Source of the DNA: JACCYX01 sp964610045
GTDB lineage: Bacteria; Chloroflexota; Chloroflexia; Thermomicrobiales; UBA6265
Direction of reading: 5' to 3'
Length of the DNA stretch: 64,000 bases
Assembly: GCA_964610045.1 (NCBI GenBank)
Contig: CAZSUN010000001.1
Span: 1 to 64,000 of the forward strand
Both the position numbers and the translations under genes were made by a program. A model generated the notes under the pieces. The model made no database searches. It was given only the letters and a program-made list of their open reading frames with translations, and was not told the origin of the DNA. This document shows positions 45,236 to 53,121 of the stretch, piece after piece; position 1 is the stretch's first letter, and every line of letters starts with the position of its first letter.

Positions 45236-45718
45236 ATGTCTGACAGCCAGCGACTACCGCCTTCAAGCCGGCCTCGTTACGAACCACCACAGCCGCACCG
45301 GTACACCATGGCGGATCTCGCGCGCGAATCCGGCATCACGGCGCGGACGATCCGGTACTACATCGCCGAGGGATTATTGCAGCCGGCATACGGACGGGGA
45401 CCGACAGCGGTCTACGATGCGGACCACCTGTTGCGGCTTCGGTACATCCAGAAGCTCAAGGATGAGCGGCTTCCGCTCCAGGATATCCGGGACAAGCTGA
45501 ACCACCTGACACCGGATGATCTCGCCGTGGCGATGAAGATCGACGTCCAACCGCTAACCGAGATGTGGAGGCGATTCCGGTTGCATCAGGATTTCGAGAT
45601 CCTCGTGCGCGATCGCGCCATCGGCGATGTCCCTGCCACCCACGCCCGTGCGTTCGACCTGATCGTCGAATACGCCCGCACGGTTCTCGAAGACCTGGAC
45701 CGGCGCCCGGATGAGTGA
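45236..45718 (+). CDS. MerR-family transcriptional regulator
   Basis: A 160-residue regulator. The DNA-binding domain is YTMADLARESGITARTIRYYIAEGLLQPA (residues about 23-51), followed by YDADHLLRLRYIQKLKDERLPLQDI and a dimer helix. The C-terminal 60 residues show no Cys/His metal site, so the effector is unknown and probably not a heavy metal. A 20-residue Pro/Arg-rich N-terminal extension precedes the domain. The stop overlaps the next ATG by 8 bp, so it probably controls or is co-expressed with the flavin reductase. Confidence 0.88.
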   Translation: MSDSQRLPPSSRPRYEPPQPHRYTMADLARESGITARTIRYYIAEGLLQPAYGRGPTAVYDADHLLRLRYIQKLKDERLPLQDIRDKLNHLTPDDLAVAMKIDVQPLTEMWRRFRLHQDFEILVRDRAIGDVPATHARAFDLIVEYARTVLEDLDRRPDE

Positions 45719-46217
45719 TGCGTCGAACGACAACCTGTCGGACGCCATGCGCGGGTTTCGGCGTCGCTGGGCTTCCGGTGTGGCGGTGGTCACGCTCAAG
45801 ACCGAGGAAGGTTCATTGCGAGGAATCACCGTGACGGCGTTGATACCGGTGTCGTTGGAGCCGCCGGTGCTGGCAGTTGCGATCTCTGCCGAGGGCGAGT
45901 TCGTGACGCACATCCAGCCGGGTACCCGGCTCGGAGTCAGCGTGCTGGACGCGCGGCACGAGTTCTGGTCGGAACGGTTCGCCGGGCGCGCGCCAGTACC
46001 GGATCGGGCATTTGCCGGGATCGGCCATACGATGGTGGCTGGTGCGCCACTGATAGATGGGGCGCTGGCCAGGTGTGCAGGACGGATCCGGACGTGCGAG
46101 GCGATCGGCGATCACTGGCTGGTCACAATCGACGTCGATCGCATCGAATCCGGGCGGGATACGGACGATCCGCTACTGGTGTACGAGGGACGCTACCGGC
46201 GGCTGGAGGCGGGATGA
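45711..46217 (+). CDS. Flavin reductase-like (FMN-binding) protein
   Basis: A 168-residue flavin-reductase-like domain protein of the HpaC/DIM6 type, which reduces FMN or FAD with NAD(P)H, often for a monooxygenase. Signatures are MRGFRRRWASGVAVVTLKTEE, GITVTALIPVSLEPPVLAVAIS and FVTHIQPGTRLGVSVLDARHE. The end GDHWLVTIDVDRIE...LLVYEGRYRRL is typical. No oxygenase gene is adjacent. Its ATG lies inside merR, and its stop overlaps the ATG of the next gene by 4 bp. Confidence 0.88.
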   Translation: MSDASNDNLSDAMRGFRRRWASGVAVVTLKTEEGSLRGITVTALIPVSLEPPVLAVAISAEGEFVTHIQPGTRLGVSVLDARHEFWSERFAGRAPVPDRAFAGIGHTMVAGAPLIDGALARCAGRIRTCEAIGDHWLVTIDVDRIESGRDTDDPLLVYEGRYRRLEAG

Positions 46218-46558
46218 CCTTCGAGAATCACGACCGTCCCGAGCTCTGGATACCCGACAATCCGGATGGCAGCGGCTGGGCCAATGTCGATTGGGTCAGC
46301 GTGAACCAGGGAAGCCGGTATCACTACCGTCACGCCGAGTCGATGGCGGAGTCAGTCGCGGCGCGTCCCGCCTGCTATCGGGTTGTGACCCGGTTGGAGA
46401 CAGAGCGGATCATTCCCCACGAAAACACCTATTACGTGCGGGGAGAACAGCTTGCGGATTTCCTCGGCGAACTGGTGTGGCATGGAGGCGCGGAAGTGAT
46501 CTGGCACGTCGAACCGTGCCAGGAACCGCCAGCCGAAGCGCGCCTTCCCCTCCCGTAG
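46214..46558 (+). CDS. Unknown protein coupled to the flavin reductase
   Basis: A 114-residue protein that I cannot assign. It is rich in Trp, Tyr and His (about 15 of 114), with no Cys pairs and no membrane segment. Recognisable pieces are ELWIPDNPDGSGWANVDWV, YHYRHAESMAESV, then CYRVVTRLETERIIPHENTYY. The ATG overlaps the flavin reductase stop (ATGA), so it is translated with it. A partner or folding factor is possible. Confidence 0.7.
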   Translation: MTFENHDRPELWIPDNPDGSGWANVDWVSVNQGSRYHYRHAESMAESVAARPACYRVVTRLETERIIPHENTYYVRGEQLADFLGELVWHGGAEVIWHVEPCQEPPAEARLPLP

Positions 46559-46720
46559 AGGCTGTCCCTGGAGCGAAGCGGAGGGTGTCGGCCCTTGCGT
46601 GTCGGCCTTGGGAACCGTCCCATGGCGGTCGGCCTGCGTCAACCGGACAGACCTGGCAGGCCGCATGCACCCTCGATAGCGCGCGACTGCACATGTGGGT
46701 GGCTGGCGAATCGGAGGTCT

Positions 46721-46747
46721 GTAGGGCTGCCGAGCTTGTCTCGGCCC
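46721..46747. repeat. GTAGGG palindromic intergenic repeat
   Basis: GTAGGGCTGCCGAG, loop CTTGT, CTCGGCCCC. The 5-bp stem CCGAG/CTCGG and the flanks match the copy at 51172-51198 with one mismatch in the opening. Confidence 0.75.
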
Positions 46748-46933
46748 CAGCGGTTCAGCGACGGGCCCTGGGTCGGGACCAGACTACCCATTTGCAGTCA
46801 CGCCTTGGTCCATCCTCGTCACTCGGTCGTTTGTAGGGACAGCCCACGGTTCCACTTCCCGAGTCGGGAAGGGGTTAGGGGTTGGGTTAGCGTCAGCGAC
46901 GTGTGGCTGTCCTTGTCGCGCGCGCTGACGTAT

Positions 46934-46993
46934 TGCCGCCGCGTGTCCTCCCATCGCACGGTATTGCGTGATCGGGGAGGACACGCGGCGGCA
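46934..46993. repeat. 60-nt inverted repeat with 19-bp perfect arms
   Basis: Arms at 46934-46952 and 46975-46993 are exact reverse complements (TGCCGCCGCG... with ...CGCGGCGGCA), and the 22-nt loop can itself pair weakly. It is not followed by a T run on either strand, so it does not look like a simple terminator. Confidence 0.8.
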
Positions 46994-47053
46994 GGCACCA
47001 TCCGGCCATTGTGGTCGGTTGTGCCGCCTTGGTCCTCCCCTACGGAATGTCTG

Positions 47054-47308
47054 TTATTCGCGTGGCGGTGCCGGACGAAGCAACACCTCGATATCCTCAT
47101 CGTGAATCTCGAAAACCCAACCAGCGATCGATGCGACTGCCGGGGTCGAGATCTCACCATAGCGAACCTCAACAGTGTGATCGCCAACGTCGACCAGCCG
47201 GCGCGACTGGGCGCTGTATGCCTGGCGCGGGTTGCGGTAGATCGAACGCGTACCGCCAACCTTCCGAACCGCTTCCCAGACGATTGCGGTAGCCTCGTCT
47301 TCTGTCAT
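47054..47308 (-). CDS. Small protein of unknown function
   Basis: An 84-residue reading frame with normal protein composition: TEDEATAIVWEAVRKVGG, YRNPRQAYSAQSRRL, DHTVEVRYGEISTP and WVFEIHDEDIEVLLRPAPP. The mix of beta-type strands and acidic turns suggests a small folded domain. The ATG at 47308 has only a weak GAGATT site. It is divergent from the first amidohydrolase gene. I do not recognise a family. Confidence 0.5.
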   Translation of the reverse strand: MTEDEATAIVWEAVRKVGGTRSIYRNPRQAYSAQSRRLVDVGDHTVEVRYGEISTPAVASIAGWVFEIHDEDIEVLLRPAPPRE

Positions 47309-47488
47309 GGAATCTCGTACCTGATTGAGTGGATCTCGCGATCGTGGCCGTTGCCATTTGGCCCCGGCGCACATGCTACCACCATGCACCTGACGTCCGG
47401 CGTCCCGCCCGTTCCATGGAATTTCTGGTACCTTGCCGGGCAATCGGCGAGAGACTGGTTGGCTTGCGGAGAGGAGCGATCCTGGGAC

Positions 47489-48718
47489 ATGGTGGTGTTG
47501 ACGAACCTCCACGATGACATCGACGAAATCCTGCCGGGGCTGGTCGCGGACCGCAGGTACTTGCACGAGCACCCCGAACTTGGCTGCGAGGAATTCCTGA
47601 CCTCGGCGTTTGTGATCGACCGCCTTCGGGCGCTCGGAGTCGAGGAGATCCGCACGGGCATCAACATCACCGGGGTGACCGGATTGATTCGCGGCACTGG
47701 CGGCGGTGGCGGTCAGGTACTGCTGGTGCGGGCGGATATGGATGCCCTCCCGATCCACGAAGAGAACGCCGTCGAGTACCGATCGAAGATCGACGGCAAG
47801 ATGCATGCCTGCGGGCACGACGCCCACACGGCCATCCTGCTCGGACTGGCGAGGATCCTGACGGAGCGGCGGGATCAGTTCGCCGGGACCATCAAGCTGT
47901 TGTTCCAGCCATCCGAGGAGAAAGGACCCGGCGGCGCCCGGATGATGATCGAGGAAGGCGTCCTCGAAGATCCGCATGTCGACGGCTGTCTTGCGCTCCA
48001 TATGGCGCAGGACCTCGACCTGGGCTATATCGACATCCGGGAGGGACCCATCCTCGCGGCGTCGGACCGGTTCCAGATCACGATCCAGGGAAAAGGTGGT
48101 CACGCTGCCCACCCGGACAAGGCTGTCGATCCGGTGGTGGTCGGGGCGAGCATCATCACCGCCCTGCAAACCATCGTCGCCCGCAATGTCGATCCGATCC
48201 AACCTGCGGTGATCACGGTGGGATCGCTGCACGCCGGCCACGCCGCGAACGTCATTCCGGACACGGCGACGCTGGATGGCACGGTGCGCACGCTCGACAA
48301 GGGCGTGCAGGATCTGATCGTCCGCCGGATCGGGGAGGTCGCAAGGGGGATCGCGGCGGCGATGGAGGCGACCATCACGTATGAGTACACCTGTGGCGTG
48401 CCGGCCACCGTCAACGCCCCCGAGGCGGTCGATGTCGTGCGTGAGGCTGCCGCCAGCGTGGTTGGCGCGAGGAATGTGGTGGGGTCGGCGCCGTCAATGG
48501 GCGGTGAGGATTTCTCCTTCTTCCTCGACGCTCGCCCCGGTGCCATGTTCATGGTCGGCAGCCGCAACGAGGAGAAAGGGCTGGTCTGGGGCCACCATCA
48601 CCCACGGTTCGACATCGATGAAGATTCACTCGGAATAGGGCTCGAGGTGATGGCGCAATCGGTCGTGAACTGGTTGTCACGCGGCATTTCGACACCCCAG
48701 GGAAGGAATAGTGACTGA
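47489..48718 (+). CDS. M20D amidohydrolase (1 of 4)
   Basis: A 409-residue M20D peptidase/amidohydrolase. Relatives hydrolyse N-acyl amino acids, hippurate or indole-acetyl-amino acids with two metal ions. Metal ligands and catalytic residues are in ADMDALP (82-88), HACGHDAHT (106-114), QPSEEKGPGG (two Glu), LALHM and GHHHPRFDIDEDS. The lid dimerisation domain covers about 180-290. GEDFSFFLDARPGAMFMVGS is near the end. The ATG at 47489 starts just before the family region; the frame is open to 46595 but that part is non-coding. The stop abuts the ATG of the second copy. By eye it is most like copy 2 (EEKG-WGHHHPRFDIDEDS). Confidence 0.9.
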   Translation: MVVLTNLHDDIDEILPGLVADRRYLHEHPELGCEEFLTSAFVIDRLRALGVEEIRTGINITGVTGLIRGTGGGGGQVLLVRADMDALPIHEENAVEYRSKIDGKMHACGHDAHTAILLGLARILTERRDQFAGTIKLLFQPSEEKGPGGARMMIEEGVLEDPHVDGCLALHMAQDLDLGYIDIREGPILAASDRFQITIQGKGGHAAHPDKAVDPVVVGASIITALQTIVARNVDPIQPAVITVGSLHAGHAANVIPDTATLDGTVRTLDKGVQDLIVRRIGEVARGIAAAMEATITYEYTCGVPATVNAPEAVDVVREAAASVVGARNVVGSAPSMGGEDFSFFLDARPGAMFMVGSRNEEKGLVWGHHHPRFDIDEDSLGIGLEVMAQSVVNWLSRGISTPQGRNSD

Positions 48719-49933
48719 ATGGTGACGACGATGCGGATTCACGACGAGATCGATGAGTTGTTGCCAGGGTTGGTGGCCGATCGCCGGTATCTCCACGAGC
48801 ACCCTGAACTCGGTTTCCAGGAATACAACACGGCGAAGTTCGTGGCGGAACGGCTGGCGGCGCTCGGGGTCGAGGATATCCGGACCGGAATCAACCAGAC
48901 GGGTGTGACCGGCCTCGTGCGCGGGACTGCTGACGGACCGCAGCGGGTGGTGCTCGTGCGGGCAGACATGGACGCCCTTCCGATCCTGGAAGAGAACGAC
49001 GTCGAGTACGTCTCGCAGCATCCCGGAGTGATGCACGCCTGTGGGCACGATGCGCACACGACGATCCTGCTCGGACTCGCGCGCGTGCTGACGGAGCGGC
49101 GAGAGGCATTCTCCGGCACCGTCAAGCTGTTGTTCCAGCCGTCAGAGGAGTTGTTCCCGGGTGGAGCGAAGGGGATGATCGAGGAGGGTGTGCTGGAGGA
49201 TCCGCACGTCGATGCCTCGTTCGCCCTCCATATGGCCAATCATCAGCCGGTTGGAGCGATCACGATCGCGCCCGGACCCATCCTGGCCGCTCCGGACTCG
49301 TTCCAGGTGACGATCCAGGGAAAGGGCGGTCATGCCGCGGCACCACACCGGGCGATTGACCCGATTGTGACCGGGGCGCTGATCGTCAATGCTCTGCAGA
49401 CGGTGGTGTCTCGCAACGTCGATCCGGTTGGCAGCTGCGTGGTGACGGTCGCCGCATTCAACGCCGGTGAGGCGTTCAACGTGATCCCAGACACGGCCGT
49501 CCTGCGCGGCACGGTCCGGACACTGACCCCGGAAATCCGCGACCTCGCCCAGGAGCGGGTGACGGCCATCATCGAAAACGTGGCAGCATCCATGGGCGCC
49601 ACCGTGGAGATCGACTACACCCGCGGGTACCCCGCCACGATCAACGATGCGGGAGCCGCTGCCCTGATCCGGGAGGCCGCGACCGACGTGGTTGGAGCGG
49701 ACAACGTGATCACCAATCCTCCGTCGATGGGTGGGGAAGATTACGCCTACTTCCTGCTCGATCGTCCTGGCGCGATGTTCCAGGTCGGGTCGAAGAACGA
49801 GGAAAAGGGATTCATCTGGGGCCATCATCACCCCCGGTTCGACATCGACGAGGATTCGCTTGCCATCGGTCTCGAAGTGATGTCGCAGACCGTGCTGGCC
49901 TACCTCGAACGTGGTTTTGGCGGCGCCTCATAG
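48719..49933 (+). CDS. M20D amidohydrolase (2 of 4)
   Basis: A 404-residue M20D amidohydrolase, a tandem paralogue of copy 1. Conserved sites are ADMDALPILEEN, HACGHDAHTT, QPSEELFPGG, FALHM and WGHHHPRFDIDEDSLAIGLEVM. All metal ligands are intact. Copies 1 and 2 share RTGIN-TGVTGL, SKNEEKG/SRNEEKG and DEDSLxIGLEVM, which copies 3 and 4 lack. The ATG at 48719 directly follows the stop of copy 1; an alternative ATG lies at 48731. The two should be co-translated. Confidence 0.93.
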   Translation: MVTTMRIHDEIDELLPGLVADRRYLHEHPELGFQEYNTAKFVAERLAALGVEDIRTGINQTGVTGLVRGTADGPQRVVLVRADMDALPILEENDVEYVSQHPGVMHACGHDAHTTILLGLARVLTERREAFSGTVKLLFQPSEELFPGGAKGMIEEGVLEDPHVDASFALHMANHQPVGAITIAPGPILAAPDSFQVTIQGKGGHAAAPHRAIDPIVTGALIVNALQTVVSRNVDPVGSCVVTVAAFNAGEAFNVIPDTAVLRGTVRTLTPEIRDLAQERVTAIIENVAASMGATVEIDYTRGYPATINDAGAAALIREAATDVVGADNVITNPPSMGGEDYAYFLLDRPGAMFQVGSKNEEKGFIWGHHHPRFDIDEDSLAIGLEVMSQTVLAYLERGFGGAS

Positions 49934-49948
49934 AGGCAATGGAAGGTC

Positions 49949-51157
49949 ATGCAGATGGTCGTGGATGCAGCGTTGCGCGCCGATATCGATGAAATCCTGC
50001 CAGGAGTGGTGGCCGACCGGCGCTACCTCCACGAGCATCCGGAGCCATCGTTTCATGAGGTTGAAACCGCGAGGTTCGTCGCCGATCGCCTGCGGGCGCT
50101 GGGAGTCGAGGACCTCCGGACCGGCGTTGGTGGTACCGGGGTGACCGGTCTGATCCGGGGTGGCAAGGGCGACGGCAAGGTCGTGATGGTCCGCGCCGAC
50201 ATGGACGCGCTGCCGATCACCGAAGAGAACCAGGTCGAGTATGTCTCGACCGTTCCCGGTGTCATGCACGCCTGTGGGCACGATGCCCACACCGCCATGC
50301 TGCTCGGACTGACACGCGTGTTGATGGATCGACGCGACTCGTTCGCTGGTACCGTCAAGGTCTTGTTCCAACCGGCGGAGGAACTCCCGCCGGGCGGCGC
50401 GATCGCGATGATCGAGGCCGGCGCCCTGGAAGATCCGCACGTCGATGCGGCTTTCGGCCTGCACGTCGTGTCCGAAATCCCGACCGGGAAGATCGCGGTA
50501 CGCGCTGGGGCGTCGATGTCGTGCGGGAACATCTTCTCGATCTACATCCACGGCAGGGGTGGTCATGCCGCGCATCCGTACCGGGCCGTCGATCCGGTGG
50601 TGGTCGGATCGCAGATCGTGACCTCGTTGCAAACGCTCGTTTCGCGCAACACCGATCCGGTGAAGTCGGGGGTGGTGTCGATCACGGCCTTCCTGGCGGG
50701 TGAAGCGTTCAACGTGATCCCGGACACGGCGGAACTGCGTGGGACGATGCGTGCTCTGGACGATGATGTCCTTGCCGACCTGGAATCACGGGCAGACGCC
50801 CTGTGCGCGAGCATCGGCGACGCGTTTGGCGCCAGGGTGGAACTTGACATCACTCCCGGCTATCCGGTCCTGGTCAACGACGACGCGTTGGCGGCGCTCG
50901 TGCGCGAGGTCGCAGTTGAGGTGGTCGGAGCGGACAACGTGATCGATGCCCCGCCGATCATGGCGGGAGAAGACTTCGCCCGTTACTGCAAAGTGTGCCC
51001 GTCAATGTTCTTCAATGTCGGTGTCCGCAACGACGAACTGGGCTTCAACTTCCCGCACCATCACCCCCGGTTCGACATCGACGAGGTGGGATTCGGCGCG
51101 GGAATCGCCACCATGGCGGAATCGGTCTTGCGGTATCTCGACCAAGGCAACGGCTGA
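49949..51157 (+). CDS. M20D amidohydrolase (3 of 4)
   Basis: A 402-residue M20D amidohydrolase. Sites are ADMDALPITEENQVEYVST, HACGHDAHTAM, QPAEELPPGG, FGLHV and PHHHPRFDIDEVGFG. The metal site is complete. It shares GGTGVTGLI-GG-GDGKVVMV and EENQV-YVST with copy 4, so these two form a second pair. The substrate-side residue before the late His cluster is Pro (FPHHHP) instead of the Gly of the other three. It starts 15 bp after copy 2, with GGAAGG upstream of the ATG. Confidence 0.93.
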   Translation: MQMVVDAALRADIDEILPGVVADRRYLHEHPEPSFHEVETARFVADRLRALGVEDLRTGVGGTGVTGLIRGGKGDGKVVMVRADMDALPITEENQVEYVSTVPGVMHACGHDAHTAMLLGLTRVLMDRRDSFAGTVKVLFQPAEELPPGGAIAMIEAGALEDPHVDAAFGLHVVSEIPTGKIAVRAGASMSCGNIFSIYIHGRGGHAAHPYRAVDPVVVGSQIVTSLQTLVSRNTDPVKSGVVSITAFLAGEAFNVIPDTAELRGTMRALDDDVLADLESRADALCASIGDAFGARVELDITPGYPVLVNDDALAALVREVAVEVVGADNVIDAPPIMAGEDFARYCKVCPSMFFNVGVRNDELGFNFPHHHPRFDIDEVGFGAGIATMAESVLRYLDQGNG

Positions 51158-51171
51158 CCGCTGCCTGTGCT

Positions 51172-51198
51172 GTAGGGCGGCCGAGCTTGTCTCGGCCC
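51172..51198. repeat. GTAGGG palindromic intergenic repeat
   Basis: GTAGGGCGGCCGAG, loop CTTGT, CTCGGCCC: a perfect 7-bp stem GGCCGAG/CTCGGCC. It interrupts the amidohydrolase cluster between copies 3 and 4, in the 132-bp spacer. Confidence 0.8.
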
Positions 51199-51289
51199 TG
51201 AACGGGAGCCGGGGTCGCCCTCGGTCGTGAATGGTCGACAATCCCAGGTTCATGGCTATCGCGGGTCGAAGGTACAAGGGAGAACAGGA

Positions 51290-52483
51290 ATGGTTGCGGC
51301 GGCCGAGTTCCGAACTGACGTTGATGAAATCCTGCCGGGCGTGATCGCGGACCGCCGGCACCTGCACGAGCATCCGGAACTGGCATTCCAGGAATACGAA
51401 ACGGCGAAATTCGTTGCCGAACGGTTGTCGTCCCTCGGCCTGGAAGACATCCGGACCGGTGTCGGCGGCACTGGAGTCACCGGTCTCATTCATGGTGGCC
51501 GGGGCGATGGCAAGGTCGTGATGGTGCGGGCGGATATGGACGCTCTGCCCATCGTCGAGGAAAACCAGGTCGACTATGTCTCGACCAACACCGGCGTCAT
51601 GCACGCCTGCGGGCATGACGCGCATACAGCCATGTTGCTTGGCCTGACGCGTCTCCTCAACGAGCGCAAGGCGGAGTTCGCCGGGACGGTGAAGGTGCTG
51701 TTCCAGCCGGCGGAGGAAGTGCCACCGGGCGGGGCGATCGCGATGATCCGGGACGGTTGTCTCCAAAATCCGCATGTCGATGCGGTTCTTGGGTTGCACG
51801 TCTCGTCGGAAACCCCGGCCGGGCAGATCGCGATCCGGGCCGGGGCGGGATCCGCTTCGTCCGACCGGTTCCGGATTACGATCAAGGGCAAGGGCGGTCA
51901 TGCCGCAGCGCCGAACGAGGCGATCGATCCGATCGTGATCGGTGCCCAGATCGTGTCCGCCTTCCAGACGCTGGTGTCGAGGAACACCGATCCAGTGAAG
52001 TCGGCGGTGGTGTCGACGACGGCGTTCCTGGCTGGCGAGGCGTTCAACGTGATCCCGGACACGGCGGAATTGCGCGGCACCGTGCGCACGCTCGATCCCG
52101 ACGTGCGGGAGATGATGGAAGAGCGGTTGACGGCGATCGCGACCAATGTGGCGGCGGCGTTTGGCGGCGAGGCGATCGTCCAGTACATCAAGGGCTACCC
52201 GGGAATCGTTAACGATCCGGCGATGACCGGGTTGGTACGCGAGGCAGCGGTCGCGACAGTTGGCGAGGAGAACACGATCGAATCGCCCATCGGGCTGGGT
52301 GGAGAAGACTTCGCGTATTACACGCTGGAACGGCCGGGGTGCTTCTTCAACGTCGGGACCCGCAATGAAGAACGCGGGATCGTCTGGGGGCACCATCACC
52401 CGCGATTCGACATCGAGGAAGAGGGGATGGCGGCCGGAATCGCGACGATGGGGAACTCGGTCCTGGCGTACCTGGCGTCGTAG
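51290..52483 (+). CDS. M20D amidohydrolase (4 of 4)
   Basis: A 397-residue M20D amidohydrolase. Sites are ADMDALPIVEENQVDYVST, HACGHDAHTAM, QPAEEVPPGG, LGLHV and WGHHHPRFDIEEEG. The metal ligands are complete. It pairs with copy 3. The ATG at 51290 has AGGGAG 8 nt upstream, so the gene has its own ribosome site and could be less tightly coupled than copies 1-3. A strong terminator follows directly. Confidence 0.93.
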   Translation: MVAAAEFRTDVDEILPGVIADRRHLHEHPELAFQEYETAKFVAERLSSLGLEDIRTGVGGTGVTGLIHGGRGDGKVVMVRADMDALPIVEENQVDYVSTNTGVMHACGHDAHTAMLLGLTRLLNERKAEFAGTVKVLFQPAEEVPPGGAIAMIRDGCLQNPHVDAVLGLHVSSETPAGQIAIRAGAGSASSDRFRITIKGKGGHAAAPNEAIDPIVIGAQIVSAFQTLVSRNTDPVKSAVVSTTAFLAGEAFNVIPDTAELRGTVRTLDPDVREMMEERLTAIATNVAAAFGGEAIVQYIKGYPGIVNDPAMTGLVREAAVATVGEENTIESPIGLGGEDFAYYTLERPGCFFNVGTRNEERGIVWGHHHPRFDIEEEGMAAGIATMGNSVLAYLAS

Positions 52484-52500
52484 CACGACATATCCCATGA

Positions 52501-52548
52501 GAACAATGGAGGGGAGGTCGGCATTTGCCGACCTCCCCTCCATTGTTC
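52501..52548 (+). terminator. Very strong terminator hairpin ending the amidohydrolase cluster
   Basis: A perfect 23-bp inverted repeat: 52501-52523 pairs with 52526-52548 across a 2-nt centre. It lies 17 bp after the last amidohydrolase stop, and the second arm ends CCATTGTTCTT. The length and perfection exceed a usual terminator, and it would work on both strands. Confidence 0.85.
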
Positions 52549-52957
52549 TTCCAGGTATGGGTCCACGCTTCAGCGACTCGTGGCAGCCCGGGCAATCGAC
52601 ACGGCTCCCCTTTTGACCGTGATGGATCGGCTTCGTAGGGTGGGGCCGGGGATTGGTTCCGAGCGGAGCGAAGGATATGCCGCCGCTCCGGGGCGACCAC
52701 GGCTTCCATCCTGGACGGTGGAACTGTGCCTTGGTCTTCCCCTCCACGTGACGTACCTACCCCTTCGAGAGCGACCACGCGCGGTCGGCCCTGCAGGAAC
52801 ACACTCGCCCTGTCCGAGTACGAATTACGAACGCTCCTGATGCCCGCAACCCGGCCAGCCATCGCGTATTCCCGGCGGTATTTTCATATCGCCTCCCTCC
52901 AACCATGCTCCCATCACCCCCTCTCAATGCTCCTGGCCACACACCTTCGGCCATTTG
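52549..52957. other. Intergenic region upstream of the lacI promoter
   Basis: No supportable gene. A segment near 52637 (GTAGGGTGGGGCCGGGGA) and GAGCGGAGCGAAGG at about 52660 resemble pieces of the dispersed repeats. The reading frames across it have no ribosome sites and no family similarity. Confidence 0.45.
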
Positions 52958-53038
52958 TGGGAGCGGTTGCACGAAATCCCTTGACAGCATGGTGCAGGTC
53001 GCACTAGTATCGCGTCATTCCGGTGGGAGCGCTCCCAC
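52958..53038 (+). promoter_or_regulatory. LacI-type promoter with two flanking operators
   Basis: TTGACA (52981-52986), an 18-nt spacer and TAGTAT (53005-53010) form a strong promoter. A perfect LacI-family palindrome GTGGGAGCGCTCCCAC lies at 53023-53038 just past the start site. A second, degenerate site TGGGAGCGGTTGCA lies at 52958-52971, just before the -35 box. The centres are 66 bp apart, about six helical turns. Repressor bound at the downstream site would block the polymerase, and binding at both could loop the DNA. Confidence 0.85.
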
Positions 53039-53121
53039 ACAACTCGATCTGCCAAACCCTGTGGGGACTTTCCGCGGCCGTTTACGTGCTGTACCCGGTT
53101 CTGGTCCAAGGCGAGTGTGCT

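Larger units (their letters stand above)
46559..47053. other. Structured, repeat-rich non-coding region
   Basis: 495 bp with no supportable gene but several inverted repeats: the GTAGGG element (46721-46747), CGTCAGCG/CGCTGACG (46891-46930) and a 19-bp perfect hairpin (46934-46993). A segment GGAGCGAAGCGGAGG at about 46570 resembles pieces of the 30-nt repeat. It separates the merR operon from a small minus-strand gene. Confidence 0.6.

Noticed and set aside
46595..47488. 298-codon upstream extension of the first amidohydrolase
   Set aside because: It runs through hairpins and repeats and over a small opposite-strand gene; the family domain starts just after the ATG at 47489.
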